Shown here one piece after another: positions 1-8,593 of a DNA stretch of 21,617 nucleotides (its first letter is position 1; each line of letters opens with the position of its first letter). The notes beneath the pieces are model-generated. The model saw only the letters and a list, made by a program, of their open reading frames with translations. It was not told the DNA's origin and made no database searches. Source of the DNA: Burkholderiales bacterium UBA2647 (lineage in GTDB: Bacteria; Pseudomonadota; Gammaproteobacteria; Burkholderiales; Burkholderiaceae_E); NCBI GenBank assembly GCA_002359635.1, contig DENJ01000036.1, positions 35,059 through 56,675 on the forward strand, read 5' to 3'. Both the position numbers and the translations under genes were made by a program.

Positions 1-20
1 CGATCGATCGCGAAAAGCAG

Positions 21-1790
21 TCAGGAAATCGTTGCTGAATTTGGATTTTTTCTCAAGAACTCGAAATCCACACCCATTTCCGCCTGCAAGACCTCGCGCA
101 GAAATAGCTGGCGGTAGCCGCGTTCAGCCCGTAGCGGCTGCAGTGGTTTTTCCTTCATGCGCCGGCCTAGTTCCTGCTCATCAACAAGCCAGGATAGTTC
201 GCGCCGATTCAGGCTAAGTCTGATGCGATCGCCTGTTTGCACCCAGGCCAGTGGACCGCCGACCGCAGACTCAGGCGAAACATGCAAAACGATCGTTCCG
301 GAAGCCGTACCGCTCATGCGACCATCCGATATACGAACCATATCTTTAACCCCAACCTTCGCGAGTTTTTTCGGAATCGGCAGCATGCCGGCTTCAGGCA
401 TACCCGGTGCACCCTTTGGACCAATACCTTTAAGCACCAACACATCGTTAGCGCAAACATCGAGATCCGGGTCATCGATTCTTCGCGCAAGATCCTCAAG
501 GCCCTCAAAAACAAGTGCCCTGCCCTCATGTTCTGTCAAATGCGATGAAGCAGCCGACTGCTTGATGATGCAACCAGCAGGCGCGAGATTGCCCCTGAGC
601 ACCGCAATCCCGCCTTCAGGGTAAACCGGATCGCCCATCGAGCGGATCACCGACTGACTAAACAAAGGATACCGCGCTAAATGCTCATCGAGGACCTGCC
701 CAAGGGTCTTACCCATCACTGTCAAGACATCCAAATGCAGCAAGGGGCGCAAAGCATTTAAGAGAACGGGCACACCGCCTGCTGCATGAAAATCTTCCAT
801 GTAATGCTCCCCCGATGGCTTCAAATCGATCAGCACCGGGGTTTCGCGTCCCATGGCATCAAGGCAATCCAGCGAAACCGGAATCCCGAGTCTGCCGGCA
901 ACAGCAGTCAGGTGAATCAAGCCGTTGGTCGATCCGCCAATTGCAAGCAAGACCCTGAGTGCATTTTCAAAGGACTTGGCGGTCAAAAAACTCGAAGGCT
1001 TTCGCGCCGCTTTTGCAATGTCGATAGCGTTTCGACCCGTCAACTCGGCAACACGGATCCGGTCTGCGGTCACCGCCGGCGGCGATGCACCGCCTGGGAC
1101 CATGAGCCCGAGCACTTCGGTCAGGATCGCCATCGTGCTTGCAGTGCCCATAACCGAGCAGGTTCCAACGCTTGCAACCAGCTGATGATTAACCGCGCTA
1201 ATTTCTTCTTCATCGATTTCCTGTGCACGATAACGCGCCCAGAACCGTCGACAATCGGTGCACGCACCAACGCGTTGGTTGCGGTGTGAACCCGTGAGCA
1301 TCGAGCCGGTGATCAGCGAAATAGCAGGTACGTCTGCCGACAGTGCGCCCATCAATTGCGCCGGGACCGTTTTGTCACAACCACCAATCATCACCACCGC
1401 ATCCATGGGTTGCGCCCGAATCATCTCTTCGGTATCGATCGACATCAGGTTACGCAAGTACATCGATGTCGGATTCGAAAAACTTTCGTGAATCGAAATC
1501 GTCGGAAACTCGACCGGTAATCCGCCTTCAAGCATGACGCCACGGCGTACTGCCTCAATCAGCTGCGGGGCATTGCCATGGCAGGGATTAAAGCCGCTCG
1601 CTGTGTTGATGATCCCGATCACCGGGCGATTCAAAGCGTCGTCAGTAAAGCCTGCACCCTTGATAAAGGCTTTGCGAAGAAAAAGGGAAAATGCCCGATC
1701 GCCATAATGTGCGAGCCCCCGATGCAAACCCTCGGACGTATCGAACTGAGCGTCTGGATTGGTTGCGAAGCCTTCGTCTGATTCATTCAT
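21..1790 (-). CDS. IlvD/Edd-family dehydratase, sugar-acid (aldonate) type
   Basis: 589 aa, complete; ATG at 1790 and TGA at 21-23. The IlvD/Edd family dehydrates 2,3-dihydroxy acids or aldonates (L-arabinonate, D-xylonate, 6-phosphogluconate) to 2-keto-3-deoxy acids in the cytoplasm, using an Fe-S cluster and Mg2+. The three cluster cysteines expected for the [2Fe-2S] type are visible: Cys70 (NPCHGN), Cys138 (GGCDKT) and Cys211 (GTCSVMGTASTM), with Lys140 as the probable carbamylated lysine. Also present are GGSTNG near 285 and DGRMSGTASG in the C-terminal barrel, which carries the catalytic Ser. The sequence around 101-130 (HESFSNPTSMYLRNLMSID) resembles sugar-acid dehydratases more than biosynthetic dihydroxyacid dehydratase. 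It is divergent from a lactonase gene 37 bp away, which fits a lactone to aldonate to keto-deoxy acid route. The family call is firm; the substrate is not known. Confidence 0.93.
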   Translation of the reverse strand: MNESDEGFATNPDAQFDTSEGLHRGLAHYGDRAFSLFLRKAFIKGAGFTDDALNRPVIGIINTASGFNPCHGNAPQLIEAVRRGVMLEGGLPVEFPTISIHESFSNPTSMYLRNLMSIDTEEMIRAQPMDAVVMIGGCDKTVPAQLMGALSADVPAISLITGSMLTGSHRNQRVGACTDCRRFWARYRAQEIDEEEISAVNHQLVASVGTCSVMGTASTMAILTEVLGLMVPGGASPPAVTADRIRVAELTGRNAIDIAKAARKPSSFLTAKSFENALRVLLAIGGSTNGLIHLTAVAGRLGIPVSLDCLDAMGRETPVLIDLKPSGEHYMEDFHAAGGVPVLLNALRPLLHLDVLTVMGKTLGQVLDEHLARYPLFSQSVIRSMGDPVYPEGGIAVLRGNLAPAGCIIKQSAASSHLTEHEGRALVFEGLEDLARRIDDPDLDVCANDVLVLKGIGPKGAPGMPEAGMLPIPKKLAKVGVKDMVRISDGRMSGTASGTIVLHVSPESAVGGPLAWVQTGDRIRLSLNRRELSWLVDEQELGRRMKEKPLQPLRAERGYRQLFLREVLQAEMGVDFEFLRKNPNSATIS

Positions 1791-1827
1791 ACTGTGCCAG
1801 CCCTTGTTTTAGCCCGGAGTCTACGCC
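1791..1827. promoter_or_regulatory. Very short divergent intergenic region (dehydratase/lactonase)
   Basis: Only 37 bp separate the two divergent ATGs. This holds the lactonase Shine-Dalgarno CGGAG (1815-1819) and an AAGGG-like stretch for the dehydratase on the other strand. There is no room for two full sigma-70 promoters, so at least one must lie inside the opposite coding region, or one or both mRNAs are nearly leaderless. No clear -35/-10 pair was found. Confidence 0.35.
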
Positions 1828-2790
1828 ATGAATCAATACCCAAGCGCAAGCCTTGATGATCGAGCGATCAGTCTTGCGGCACGTTACCCGGATGCAGCCA
1901 TCGCAATCTTGGATCAAACCCATGCCAGGTTGCGCGTCAATGCCGCCTCGGTGGAGCGGCTTGTGAGCGGCATGCGCTGGGCTGAAGGGCCCGTCTGGTT
2001 CGGCGACTTCGGCAGTTTGATCTGGTCGGATATTCCAAACAATCGCATCTTGCGATGGGACGAAAGCACGGGCCGATGCAGTATCTTCAGACAACCTTCC
2101 CAGTTTGCCAATGGCAACACCCGCGACCGGCAAGGACGCTTGATCAGTTGCGAGCACCTGACACGTCGGGTGACAAGAACTGAATACGACGGCTCGATCA
2201 CCGTGCTCGCTGATGGCTTTGATGGTAAGCGTCTTAACTCACCCAATGACGTCATCGTTAAATCTGATGGATCGATATGGTTTACAGATCCCAGCTTTGG
2301 CATACAAGGATTTTACGAGGGTGAAACCGCAACTGCCGAACTGCCGACGCAGGTTTATCGTATCGATCCGCAACGCGGCAAGCTTGAGCTTGTCATCGAC
2401 GATATCCAAATGCCTAATGGGCTTTGCTTTTCCCCCGACGAGTCACTTCTTTATGTTTGTGAGAACGGTGTGAGCCCACGCCGGATTCGGGTTTACGAGG
2501 TCGCAGCAAATGGCAAGTCACTACGCAAAGGCCGGATACACATTGATGCCGGGCCTGGCAGCATTGATGGCATCCGCTGCGACATCGAGGGCAGACTCTG
2601 GTGCGGCTGGGGTACTGGCGAAGGACTGGACGGCGTTCGTGTGTTTGATCCGAATGCGAACCCGGTGCTCCACATCGCTTTGGCAGAGCGCTGCGCAAAC
2701 CTGTGTTTTGGCGGCAGGCATCGAAACCGCCTCTTTATGGCGGCAAGCCGCTCCTTGTATGCGGTTTATGTCGGCACCCAAGGCCTTTAA
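1828..2790 (+). CDS. SMP-30/gluconolactonase-family lactonase
   Basis: 320 aa; ATG at 1828, preceded by CGGAG at 1815-1819 with an 8-nt gap. SMP-30/Gnl/LRE proteins are six-bladed beta-propellers that hydrolyse aldonolactones using one divalent metal. The metal-binding residues of the family can be placed: Glu53 (AEGPVW), Asn140 (SPNDV), Asn197 (MPNGL) and Asp247 (DGIR). The length is usual. No convincing signal peptide is seen, so it is probably cytoplasmic. It pairs functionally with the divergent IlvD/Edd dehydratase, since lactone opening would deliver that enzyme's aldonate substrate. Its 3' end faces the acyl-CoA dehydrogenase gene, with 34 bp between the stops and no clear hairpin terminator. 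The substrate (glucono-, xylono-, arabinono- or another lactone) cannot be read from sequence. Confidence 0.9.
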   Translation: MNQYPSASLDDRAISLAARYPDAAIAILDQTHARLRVNAASVERLVSGMRWAEGPVWFGDFGSLIWSDIPNNRILRWDESTGRCSIFRQPSQFANGNTRDRQGRLISCEHLTRRVTRTEYDGSITVLADGFDGKRLNSPNDVIVKSDGSIWFTDPSFGIQGFYEGETATAELPTQVYRIDPQRGKLELVIDDIQMPNGLCFSPDESLLYVCENGVSPRRIRVYEVAANGKSLRKGRIHIDAGPGSIDGIRCDIEGRLWCGWGTGEGLDGVRVFDPNANPVLHIALAERCANLCFGGRHRNRLFMAASRSLYAVYVGTQGL

Positions 2791-2824
2791 GCAAGCTCAA
2801 GTTGTTAGGAGCACTGGCCTCACG

Positions 2825-3958
2825 TCATAGTGTGCGACCGATCAACTCTTTCATCACTTCACTGCTACCGCCATAGATTCTAGAAATGCGCGAATCCGCC
2901 CAGGCGCGAGCAACCGGATACTCCCACATATAACCATAGCCGCCGTGTAATTGGAGACAGGCGTCGATCACCCTGTTTTGCAACTCCGTCACATGGAGTT
3001 TGGCCATCGCTGCCGTGGCGCCTTCTAAGCGGTCCTCAAGAAGCTCGAGCATGCATTGGTTGATGAAGGCCCGGGCGACCTTGACTTCCGTCTTGAGTCC
3101 TGCAAGGGTGAAGCGGTTATGTTGAAAATCGATGATGGGCTTGCCGAAGATATGGCGAGCCTTTACATAAGCAATCGTGTCCTCAAGCACCGCTTCGGTC
3201 GTGGCCATCGCGCTCACCGCAATCAACATGCGTTCGCGAGGTAACTCCTTCATCAGGCAAAAAAACCCCTGCCCCTCAGGCGCAAGGCGACTGGACTCGG
3301 GTATTCGTACCTGATCGAAAAACAATTCGGAGGTGTCTTGCGCTTTACGTCCGATTTTCTCGAGATTACGCCCTCGCCTGAACCCTTCGCGGTCCGCCTC
3401 AACCAGAAACAGGCTCACGCCCTTGGCGCCCTGGCTAGGATCGGTCTTTGCAACCACCACCACCAAATCAGCGAGCTGCCCGTTTGATATGAATGTTTTC
3501 TGGCCGGTAATGAGGTAATCATCACCATCCCGATCGGCACGGGTTTTAATCGCTTGCAAATCAGAGCCTGCACCCGGTTCGGTCATCGCAATCGCGGTGA
3601 TAACCTCGCCTGTGGCCATCTTGGGTAACCAGGCTTGCTTTTGCGCTTCACTGCCGAAGTGCACCAGATAAGGCGCGATGATGTCTGAATGCAAGCCAAA
3701 CGAAGGCCCGGTCACATAGGTTTTTGCAAGTTCCTCGTTGAGCACGAAAGGGAAAAGCACATCGGCATCCTGTCCGCCGTAGGCCGATGGCGAGGTCATG
3801 CACAGCAGGCCAAGCTCACCTGCTCGTTGCCAGAGCGATCGGGGGACGATGCCGTCTTTTTCCCATTGCGCGTGAAAGGGCAGAATCTCTTTGGCGATAA
3901 AGCGCTTGACTTGCTCACGAAAGGCCTCGTGCTCTTCACGATAATAGTGCTGCGTCAT
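2825..3958 (-). CDS. Acyl-CoA dehydrogenase, long-chain (ACADL)-like
   Basis: 377 aa, usual length. FAD flavoenzymes of this family oxidise acyl-CoA to trans-2-enoyl-CoA and pass electrons to ETF. Signature features are the FAD/substrate loop AMTEPGAGSD (124-133), GQKTFISNG (152-160), the R-x-x-FGKP-like stretch near 270 and LHGGYGYMWEYP in the C-terminal domain. The C-terminal IYGGSSEVMKELI lacks the Glu used as base in short- and medium-chain enzymes (IYEG motif). Instead a Glu sits in ELPRERMLIA (about Glu242), the helix-G position used by long-chain and isovaleryl-CoA dehydrogenases; my alignment by memory closely matches mammalian LCAD here. It is the last gene of the minus-strand operon, 94 nt after mmsA, with a weak SD. 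A branched or long acyl-CoA substrate is plausible; the exact one is unknown. Confidence 0.93.
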   Translation of the reverse strand: MTQHYYREEHEAFREQVKRFIAKEILPFHAQWEKDGIVPRSLWQRAGELGLLCMTSPSAYGGQDADVLFPFVLNEELAKTYVTGPSFGLHSDIIAPYLVHFGSEAQKQAWLPKMATGEVITAIAMTEPGAGSDLQAIKTRADRDGDDYLITGQKTFISNGQLADLVVVVAKTDPSQGAKGVSLFLVEADREGFRRGRNLEKIGRKAQDTSELFFDQVRIPESSRLAPEGQGFFCLMKELPRERMLIAVSAMATTEAVLEDTIAYVKARHIFGKPIIDFQHNRFTLAGLKTEVKVARAFINQCMLELLEDRLEGATAAMAKLHVTELQNRVIDACLQLHGGYGYMWEYPVARAWADSRISRIYGGSSEVMKELIGRTL

Positions 3959-4052
3959 GGCAAAAGCTCGATCGTGATCCGATTAGGGTTTGTAAGCAGG
4001 CAAGAGCCTCAGGCTTGGTCAAGGCGCTGTGGACTTGAAACCTTAACGATGC

Positions 4053-5564
4053 CTATTTCATCGTGGGCATCACAAATTCGGCGCCCTTCCCAATCGATTC
4101 GGGCCAACGCTGCATGATGCTCTTGTAGCGCGTGTAAAAACGAATACCTTCCTCACCATAGGCATGATGATCACCGAAGAGGCTTCGCTTCCAACCGCCG
4201 AATGACTGCCAAGCCATGGGCACAGGAATAGGAACATTGACACCCACCATACCGACCTGCACCCGCCTTGAAAATTCGCGCGCAATACCGCCGTCTGATG
4301 TGTAAATCGAAACACCGTTACCAAATTCATGGCGATTAACCAGCTCGAGCGCCTGGGTGAAATCCTTGACCCTCACAACACAGAGCACAGGACCGAAAAT
4401 CTCTTCCTGATAAATCCGCATGGGCTCGGTAACCTGGTCAAAAAGACAACCCCCGAGGAAAAAACCGTCCTCACGGCTTGCCACCCGGATACCACGGCCA
4501 TCGACGATCAGTTTCGCACCTTCGGCGACCCCTTGAGCGACATAGCCTTCCACTTTGGCACGGTGCTGTGCGGTCACCAAGGGCCCCATCTCAGCGTCGG
4601 ATTCCATGCCATCTTTGACAACCAGTGCTTTAGCGCGCGTTGCAAGCGCCGCCACGAGCCGATCGGCAATGTCGCCCACCGCTACCGCCACTGAAATCGC
4701 CATACACCGTTCGCCGGCTGAGCCATAGGCTGCGCCGATCAAAGCATCGACAGCTTGCTCCAAATTGGCATCGGGCATCACCACCAAATGGTTCTTTGCA
4801 CCACCTAAGGCCTGCACACGCTTGTTGTGCGCACTCGCCTCTTGATGGATGTACTGTGCAATCGGCGTGGAACCGACAAAACTAATCGCCTCCACCAAGG
4901 GATGCTGTAACAAAGCATCCACAGCGGTTTTATCACCTTGCACCACATTGAAGACACCATCGGGTAGACCGGCCTGCTGGAGCAGATCGGCGATCATTAA
5001 TGAGGCTGAAGGATCCCGCTCAGAGGGCTTGAGCACAAAACTATTTCCGGTTACGAGGGCTATTGGAATCATCCATAGCGGCACCATGAAAGGAAAATTA
5101 AAGGGCGTGATCCCTGCGCAAACACCGAGGGGTTGACGCAAATGCCAGTTATCAATGCCGCCACCGACATTGTCGGTATGCGAGGTCTTCAGCAGGTGCG
5201 GTGCGCCGCAGGCAAACTCCACCACCTCAAGCCCCCGAACCACCTCGCCTTTGGCATCGCTAAAGACTTTGCCATGCTCACGGGTGATACAGGCCGCAAG
5301 ATCATCGTGATGTTTTTCGATCAGTTCTTTAAACTTGAACATGACCCTTGCCCGTCGCAAAGGCGAGGTCTCGGCCCAAGGAGCAAAAGCTCTGTGCGCC
5401 GCTTGAACCGCGAGATCAACATCACTGGCATCCGCAAGCACCACCTCGCTTGCGACGGCACCAAGCGCCGGGTTATAGACAGGCGCAAGGCGAGTGGATT
5501 GACCACGATTGGGCTTACCGTGAATCCAGTGCGCGATGGTCGCTGTGCTCTGACGGGTATTCAT
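4053..5564 (-). CDS. mmsA: CoA-acylating (methyl)malonate-semialdehyde dehydrogenase
   Basis: 503 aa, the usual length. MmsA converts methylmalonate semialdehyde or malonate semialdehyde, with CoA and NAD+, to propionyl-CoA or acetyl-CoA plus CO2; it serves valine, thymine, beta-alanine and myo-inositol catabolism. Visible: oxyanion Asn157 in TPFNFPFM, cofactor loop FVGSTPIA (229-236), catalytic Cys287 in GSAGERCMA, and EEIFGPVL (387-394). As in true MmsA, the general-base Glu of ordinary ALDHs is replaced: LGGAKNH (253-259) stands where ELGGK would be. Start ATG at 5564. Its SD (TGAGG) is formed in part by the TGA stop of the upstream aminotransferase gene, so the two are probably translationally coupled. 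The aminotransferase-mmsA pair matches beta-alanine catabolic operons (bauA-bauC type). Confidence 0.95.
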   Translation of the reverse strand: MNTRQSTATIAHWIHGKPNRGQSTRLAPVYNPALGAVASEVVLADASDVDLAVQAAHRAFAPWAETSPLRRARVMFKFKELIEKHHDDLAACITREHGKVFSDAKGEVVRGLEVVEFACGAPHLLKTSHTDNVGGGIDNWHLRQPLGVCAGITPFNFPFMVPLWMIPIALVTGNSFVLKPSERDPSASLMIADLLQQAGLPDGVFNVVQGDKTAVDALLQHPLVEAISFVGSTPIAQYIHQEASAHNKRVQALGGAKNHLVVMPDANLEQAVDALIGAAYGSAGERCMAISVAVAVGDIADRLVAALATRAKALVVKDGMESDAEMGPLVTAQHRAKVEGYVAQGVAEGAKLIVDGRGIRVASREDGFFLGGCLFDQVTEPMRIYQEEIFGPVLCVVRVKDFTQALELVNRHEFGNGVSIYTSDGGIAREFSRRVQVGMVGVNVPIPVPMAWQSFGGWKRSLFGDHHAYGEEGIRFYTRYKSIMQRWPESIGKGAEFVMPTMK

Positions 5565-5576
5565 GAAAAACTTACC

Positions 5577-6941
5577 TCAAGGTCTGGTTTGCACAATCAG
5601 GCCGCGCAGCGAGTCAACCATTTGCACAAGCTGTTTGGCACTGCTGATAAATGGCGGGGCCATCGCTATCGTGTCCCCGGTGAAGCGCAAAAGCAAATTC
5701 GACTTCAAGCCCGCTTCAAACACCGAGGTCGCACGCAGACCCGGCTTGCCGGCGATGGGTTTTAAATCGATGGCGGCAGCGCATCCGATGTTTCGGATAT
5801 CGATCACTTCGGGCAGATCGCGCAGGCTGTGAATCGCTTCTTCCAGCACGGGCTCGAGTGCAGCGCTCGCCTGAATCAGCCCCTCTTCTTGCATCACATC
5901 GAGGGTAGCCAGGCCAACGCCGGTCGCCATCGGGTGGCCCGAGTAGGTGTAACCATGGAAGAGTTCGATCACAAATGCCGGACCCTGCATGAAGGCTTCG
6001 TAAATATCTTGCCGAACAATCACGCCTCCCAGGGGAATCACACCATTGGTGACAGCCTTGGCAAAGGTAATCATGTCGGGTATCACATCAAAACGTTGGG
6101 CGGCAAAATGGGTACCCAGACGCCCAAAGCCTGTGATGACTTCGTCAAAAATCAGCAAGATCCCGTGTTTGCTACAAATTTCGCGAAGTTTTTTCAAGTA
6201 ACCAACCGGTGGCACCAGCAAGCCCGTCGATCCTTGCACGGGCTCAACAATCACCGCAGCGATGCTGGAGGCATCATGCAAGGTTACCAGCCGCTCCAAG
6301 TCCTCCGCCAGATGTGCACCCCAGCTTGGTTGGCCTTTGGAAAAAGCCATTTCAGCGAGGTTATGGGTATGCGGCAAATGGTCAACACCATTGAGCATCA
6401 AGGACGCGAAGGCTTTCCGATTGGCGGGTATGCCGCCAACCGAAATACCGCCAAAACCCACGCCGTGGTAGCCGCGCTCGCGGCCGATCATGCGAAAACG
6501 CGAGGCCTCGCCCTTGGAACGGTGAAAAGCGTGGGCGATTTTGAGCGCGGTGTCGACCGACTCGGATCCCGACGACGTGAAAAAGACATGATTCATGCCG
6601 GCGGGCGCCATATCCGCAATACGCTCGGCGAGCTTTAAGGTCGTGGGTGCAGCGCACTGAAAAGCCGGCGAATAGTCCAGGGTGGAAACCTGCCTGGTGA
6701 CAGCTTCAACAATTTTAGGATGTGCATGGCCCAGGGGACTGCACCACATACCTGAGAGGCAATCGAATAACTGATTGCCGATCGCATTCGTGTAGTAGGG
6801 CCCGGCAGCCGACACCATCGTACGCGCATGCGGCGAAGCCTTGAAGTGTCGATTGGGGGTAAAGGGCAACCAGTAGGACTCGGGATTAATCCCTTGAACA
6901 TCGGGATGGAGATCGGCAAATTCGGCAACGGGTTGGTTCAT
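5577..6941 (-). CDS. Class III aminotransferase, beta-alanine/omega-amino acid:pyruvate type
   Basis: 454 aa, usual length; ATG at 6941 after AAGGGA. Class III PLP aminotransferases of this type move the omega-amino group of beta-alanine (or beta-aminoisobutyrate and related amines) to pyruvate, giving malonate semialdehyde and alanine. Visible: GSESVDTALKIA (125-136) for phosphate binding, GRERGYHGVGFGG (153-165), FDEVITGFGRLG (265-276) with the PLP-ring Asp266, and the Schiff-base Lys295 in FAKAVTNG. The sequence runs very close to BauA/omega-APT proteins of Pseudomonas throughout, for example HGYTYSGHP. mmsA follows 12 nt downstream and would consume the semialdehyde product, which supports the assignment. 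Other omega-amines or polyamine-derived substrates remain possible. It lies 42 nt downstream of the DUF35 gene in the same operon. Confidence 0.92.
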   Translation of the reverse strand: MNQPVAEFADLHPDVQGINPESYWLPFTPNRHFKASPHARTMVSAAGPYYTNAIGNQLFDCLSGMWCSPLGHAHPKIVEAVTRQVSTLDYSPAFQCAAPTTLKLAERIADMAPAGMNHVFFTSSGSESVDTALKIAHAFHRSKGEASRFRMIGRERGYHGVGFGGISVGGIPANRKAFASLMLNGVDHLPHTHNLAEMAFSKGQPSWGAHLAEDLERLVTLHDASSIAAVIVEPVQGSTGLLVPPVGYLKKLREICSKHGILLIFDEVITGFGRLGTHFAAQRFDVIPDMITFAKAVTNGVIPLGGVIVRQDIYEAFMQGPAFVIELFHGYTYSGHPMATGVGLATLDVMQEEGLIQASAALEPVLEEAIHSLRDLPEVIDIRNIGCAAAIDLKPIAGKPGLRATSVFEAGLKSNLLLRFTGDTIAMAPPFISSAKQLVQMVDSLRGLIVQTRP

Positions 6942-6983
6942 GGCTCAGTTCCCTTGTGTGCTTTCAGTAGGATCGTTGATCAC

Positions 6984-7433
6984 TCAAACTTCAACAGGGC
7001 GAAACATCGGCACGGGCGGACCGTCGCCCTCGGTCGCTTTGAAAACCAGGCGCACCCTTTGGCCGATACGCACCGAGGCTGGATCACAGTCAACGATGTT
7101 CGTCATCATCTTCGGCCCCTCATCAAGGGTGACATAGGCGATCACAAAGGGTTGAGGGCGTGCTTTACGGGTGATGCTGTAGGTGTAAATTTCCCCCATC
7201 CCGCTGGCCTCTTCCCAATCGGTTTCGCCCATGCAAAAAGGGCAAAGCGCACGCGGAAACCAGTGGGCCTTGCCACAGGCTTTACAGCGTTTGATGAGAA
7301 AGCGGCCCGCTTTCGCAGCTTCCCAGAACACCGCCTGATCGCCCAGGATACGCGGTGCTAGATATTGAATAGGGCTTTGTTCCGTCGATGCGGTTGCTTG
7401 CTGAACCGCTCCCTCGCTTTGCTGACTCGACAT
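6984..7433 (-). CDS. Zn-ribbon/OB-fold protein (DUF35), thiolase partner
   Basis: 149 aa when started at the ATG at 7433, which overlaps the TAA stop of the thiolase-like gene as TAATG. An upstream in-frame ATG at 7517 lies inside the thiolase gene and is less likely. DUF35 proteins have an N-terminal rubredoxin-like zinc ribbon and a C-terminal OB fold that binds CoA. They form complexes with thiolase-fold enzymes, for example Ltp2-ChsH2 in steroid side-chain cleavage, or acyl-CoA hydratases. The four zinc ligands are Cys50, Cys53, Cys64 and Cys67 (CKACGKAHWFPRALCPFC). The OB fold starts with GEIYTYSI (80-87). The adjacent, coupled thiolase-like gene makes a heteromeric complex the natural reading. 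It is not fused to a MaoC domain. An extra N-terminal tail of about 25 residues is rich in Gln and Ser. Confidence 0.9.
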   Translation of the reverse strand: MSSQQSEGAVQQATASTEQSPIQYLAPRILGDQAVFWEAAKAGRFLIKRCKACGKAHWFPRALCPFCMGETDWEEASGMGEIYTYSITRKARPQPFVIAYVTLDEGPKMMTNIVDCDPASVRIGQRVRLVFKATEGDGPPVPMFRPVEV

Positions 7434-8593
7434 TATTCGCGCTCCATGATCAGGGTTGCGCCTGCATGTCGACCCGATAAAGTACCCCCGGTGCCGTGGG
7501 CCAGCGCCAGCCGACAATTCGCAACCTGGACAGCCGGATGGGCCTCGCCACGCAACTGACGCACCGCTTCGATCACCTTGGTAATGCCGCCCCGGTTTGC
7601 CGGATGATTGTTACAAAGTCCACCACCATCTGTATTCACGGGAAGTTTCCCGACGCCAGCAATCAAATTGCCATCGGCCACAAAACGACCACCATCACCC
7701 TTGGCACAAAAACCAAGGTCTTCAAGCTGCATGATCACGGTGATGGTGAAGCTATCGTAGATCGAAGCGTATTGGATATCAGAGGCTTTGACGCCCGCTT
7801 GCTCAAAGGCTCGCTGCCCCGACCAGCGGCCAGCGCTGAATGTCAGGTCAAAGTAGCCGCCTTCTGGCCCCTTGACCGCTTCCCCGGCGCCGATCACTTT
7901 GACCAGAGGCCGCTTCAGTGAACGGGCAACTTCAGCGCGGGTGACCAGCAAGGCGCCGCCGCCATCGCTCACGACACAGCAATCCAGACGTCGAAGCGGA
8001 TCGGAAATCATGGGCGAATCCATCACCTCCTGCACCGTCACCACATTGCGCAACATGGCTTGCGGGTTGTGCTGGGCATGATGCGAAGCCGCCACCTTAA
8101 CCCAGGCCATTTGTTCGAGCGTGGTACCAAATTCATAGCGATGTCGCATCGCAGCCATGGCGTATGAATTCACGGTCACCGAGGTAAATGGTGTTTCGAA
8201 GGGAGCGTCGGGTAGATTTTCCCCCCAGTTGCGTGGCACCAAACCGCTTGAGCCCTCCGAACGCGGGCGTCCGGCGAGGGTGATCAGGGCGATGTTGCAA
8301 TGCCCAGCAGCAATAGCCTGAGCGGCATGGGCAACATGCACCAAATAAGAAGATCCACCGGTATCAGTACTGTCGATATAGCGGGGCTTGATGCCGATAT
8401 AGTCAATCATATTCAAGGGACCAAGCCCCGGGGCGTCGCCTGCACACAGGTAACCGTCAACATCCTCTAGTCGCAGGCCTGCATCCTCAAGGGCGCCCTT
8501 GGCTGCCTCAGCATGAAGTTGAGCAACCGAACTGTCGGGTGCCTTTCTTGTCGGGTGCTCATAGGCACCGACAATATAGGCCTGCGGATTCAT
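7433..8593 (-). CDS. Thiolase-fold (SCP-x/Ltp2-like) protein lacking catalytic cysteines
   Basis: 386 aa from the ATG at 8593, chosen because it overlaps the upstream TGA as ATGA; a 13-residue longer form from 8632 is less likely. Thiolase-fold proteins of the SCP-x type either thiolyse 3-ketoacyl-CoA or, when cysteine-less and bound to DUF35, perform retro-aldol C-C cleavage. Fold landmarks: CVVSDGGGALLV (206-217), IYDSFTI (278-284), NTDGGGLCNNHPANRGG (320-336) and AHGTGGTLSG near 365-374. The nucleophile region reads STDTGGSSYLVHV (75-87), with no Cys where classical enzymes have CSTGS. The second active-site Cys position is occupied by His366. Thus ordinary thiolysis is doubtful, and an aldolase-like or other acyl-CoA lyase role fits better. 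It is translationally coupled to CoxG-like and DUF35 genes. Confidence 0.88.
   Translation of the reverse strand: MNPQAYIVGAYEHPTRKAPDSSVAQLHAEAAKGALEDAGLRLEDVDGYLCAGDAPGLGPLNMIDYIGIKPRYIDSTDTGGSSYLVHVAHAAQAIAAGHCNIALITLAGRPRSEGSSGLVPRNWGENLPDAPFETPFTSVTVNSYAMAAMRHRYEFGTTLEQMAWVKVAASHHAQHNPQAMLRNVVTVQEVMDSPMISDPLRRLDCCVVSDGGGALLVTRAEVARSLKRPLVKVIGAGEAVKGPEGGYFDLTFSAGRWSGQRAFEQAGVKASDIQYASIYDSFTITVIMQLEDLGFCAKGDGGRFVADGNLIAGVGKLPVNTDGGGLCNNHPANRGGITKVIEAVRQLRGEAHPAVQVANCRLALAHGTGGTLSGRHAGATLIMERE

Noticed and set aside
1..12. CGATCGATCGCG at the window start, with similar GCGATCGATCGC near 15753 and GCGATCGC elsewhere
   Set aside because: These GATC/CGATCG-rich words occur scattered inside coding sequence without regular spacing; they look like base and codon composition rather than an HIP1-like system or repeat array.
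3959..4052. AGCCT-C-AGGCT inverted repeat between mmsA and the acyl-CoA dehydrogenase gene as a terminator
   Set aside because: The loop would be one base and no T-run follows on either strand, so it cannot work as an intrinsic terminator.
5829..6638. A 269-aa plus-strand frame opposite the aminotransferase gene
   Set aside because: The minus-strand aminotransferase has all family motifs across the same bases; the opposite frame is His/Arg-rich and featureless, typical of antisense open frames in GC-rich DNA.
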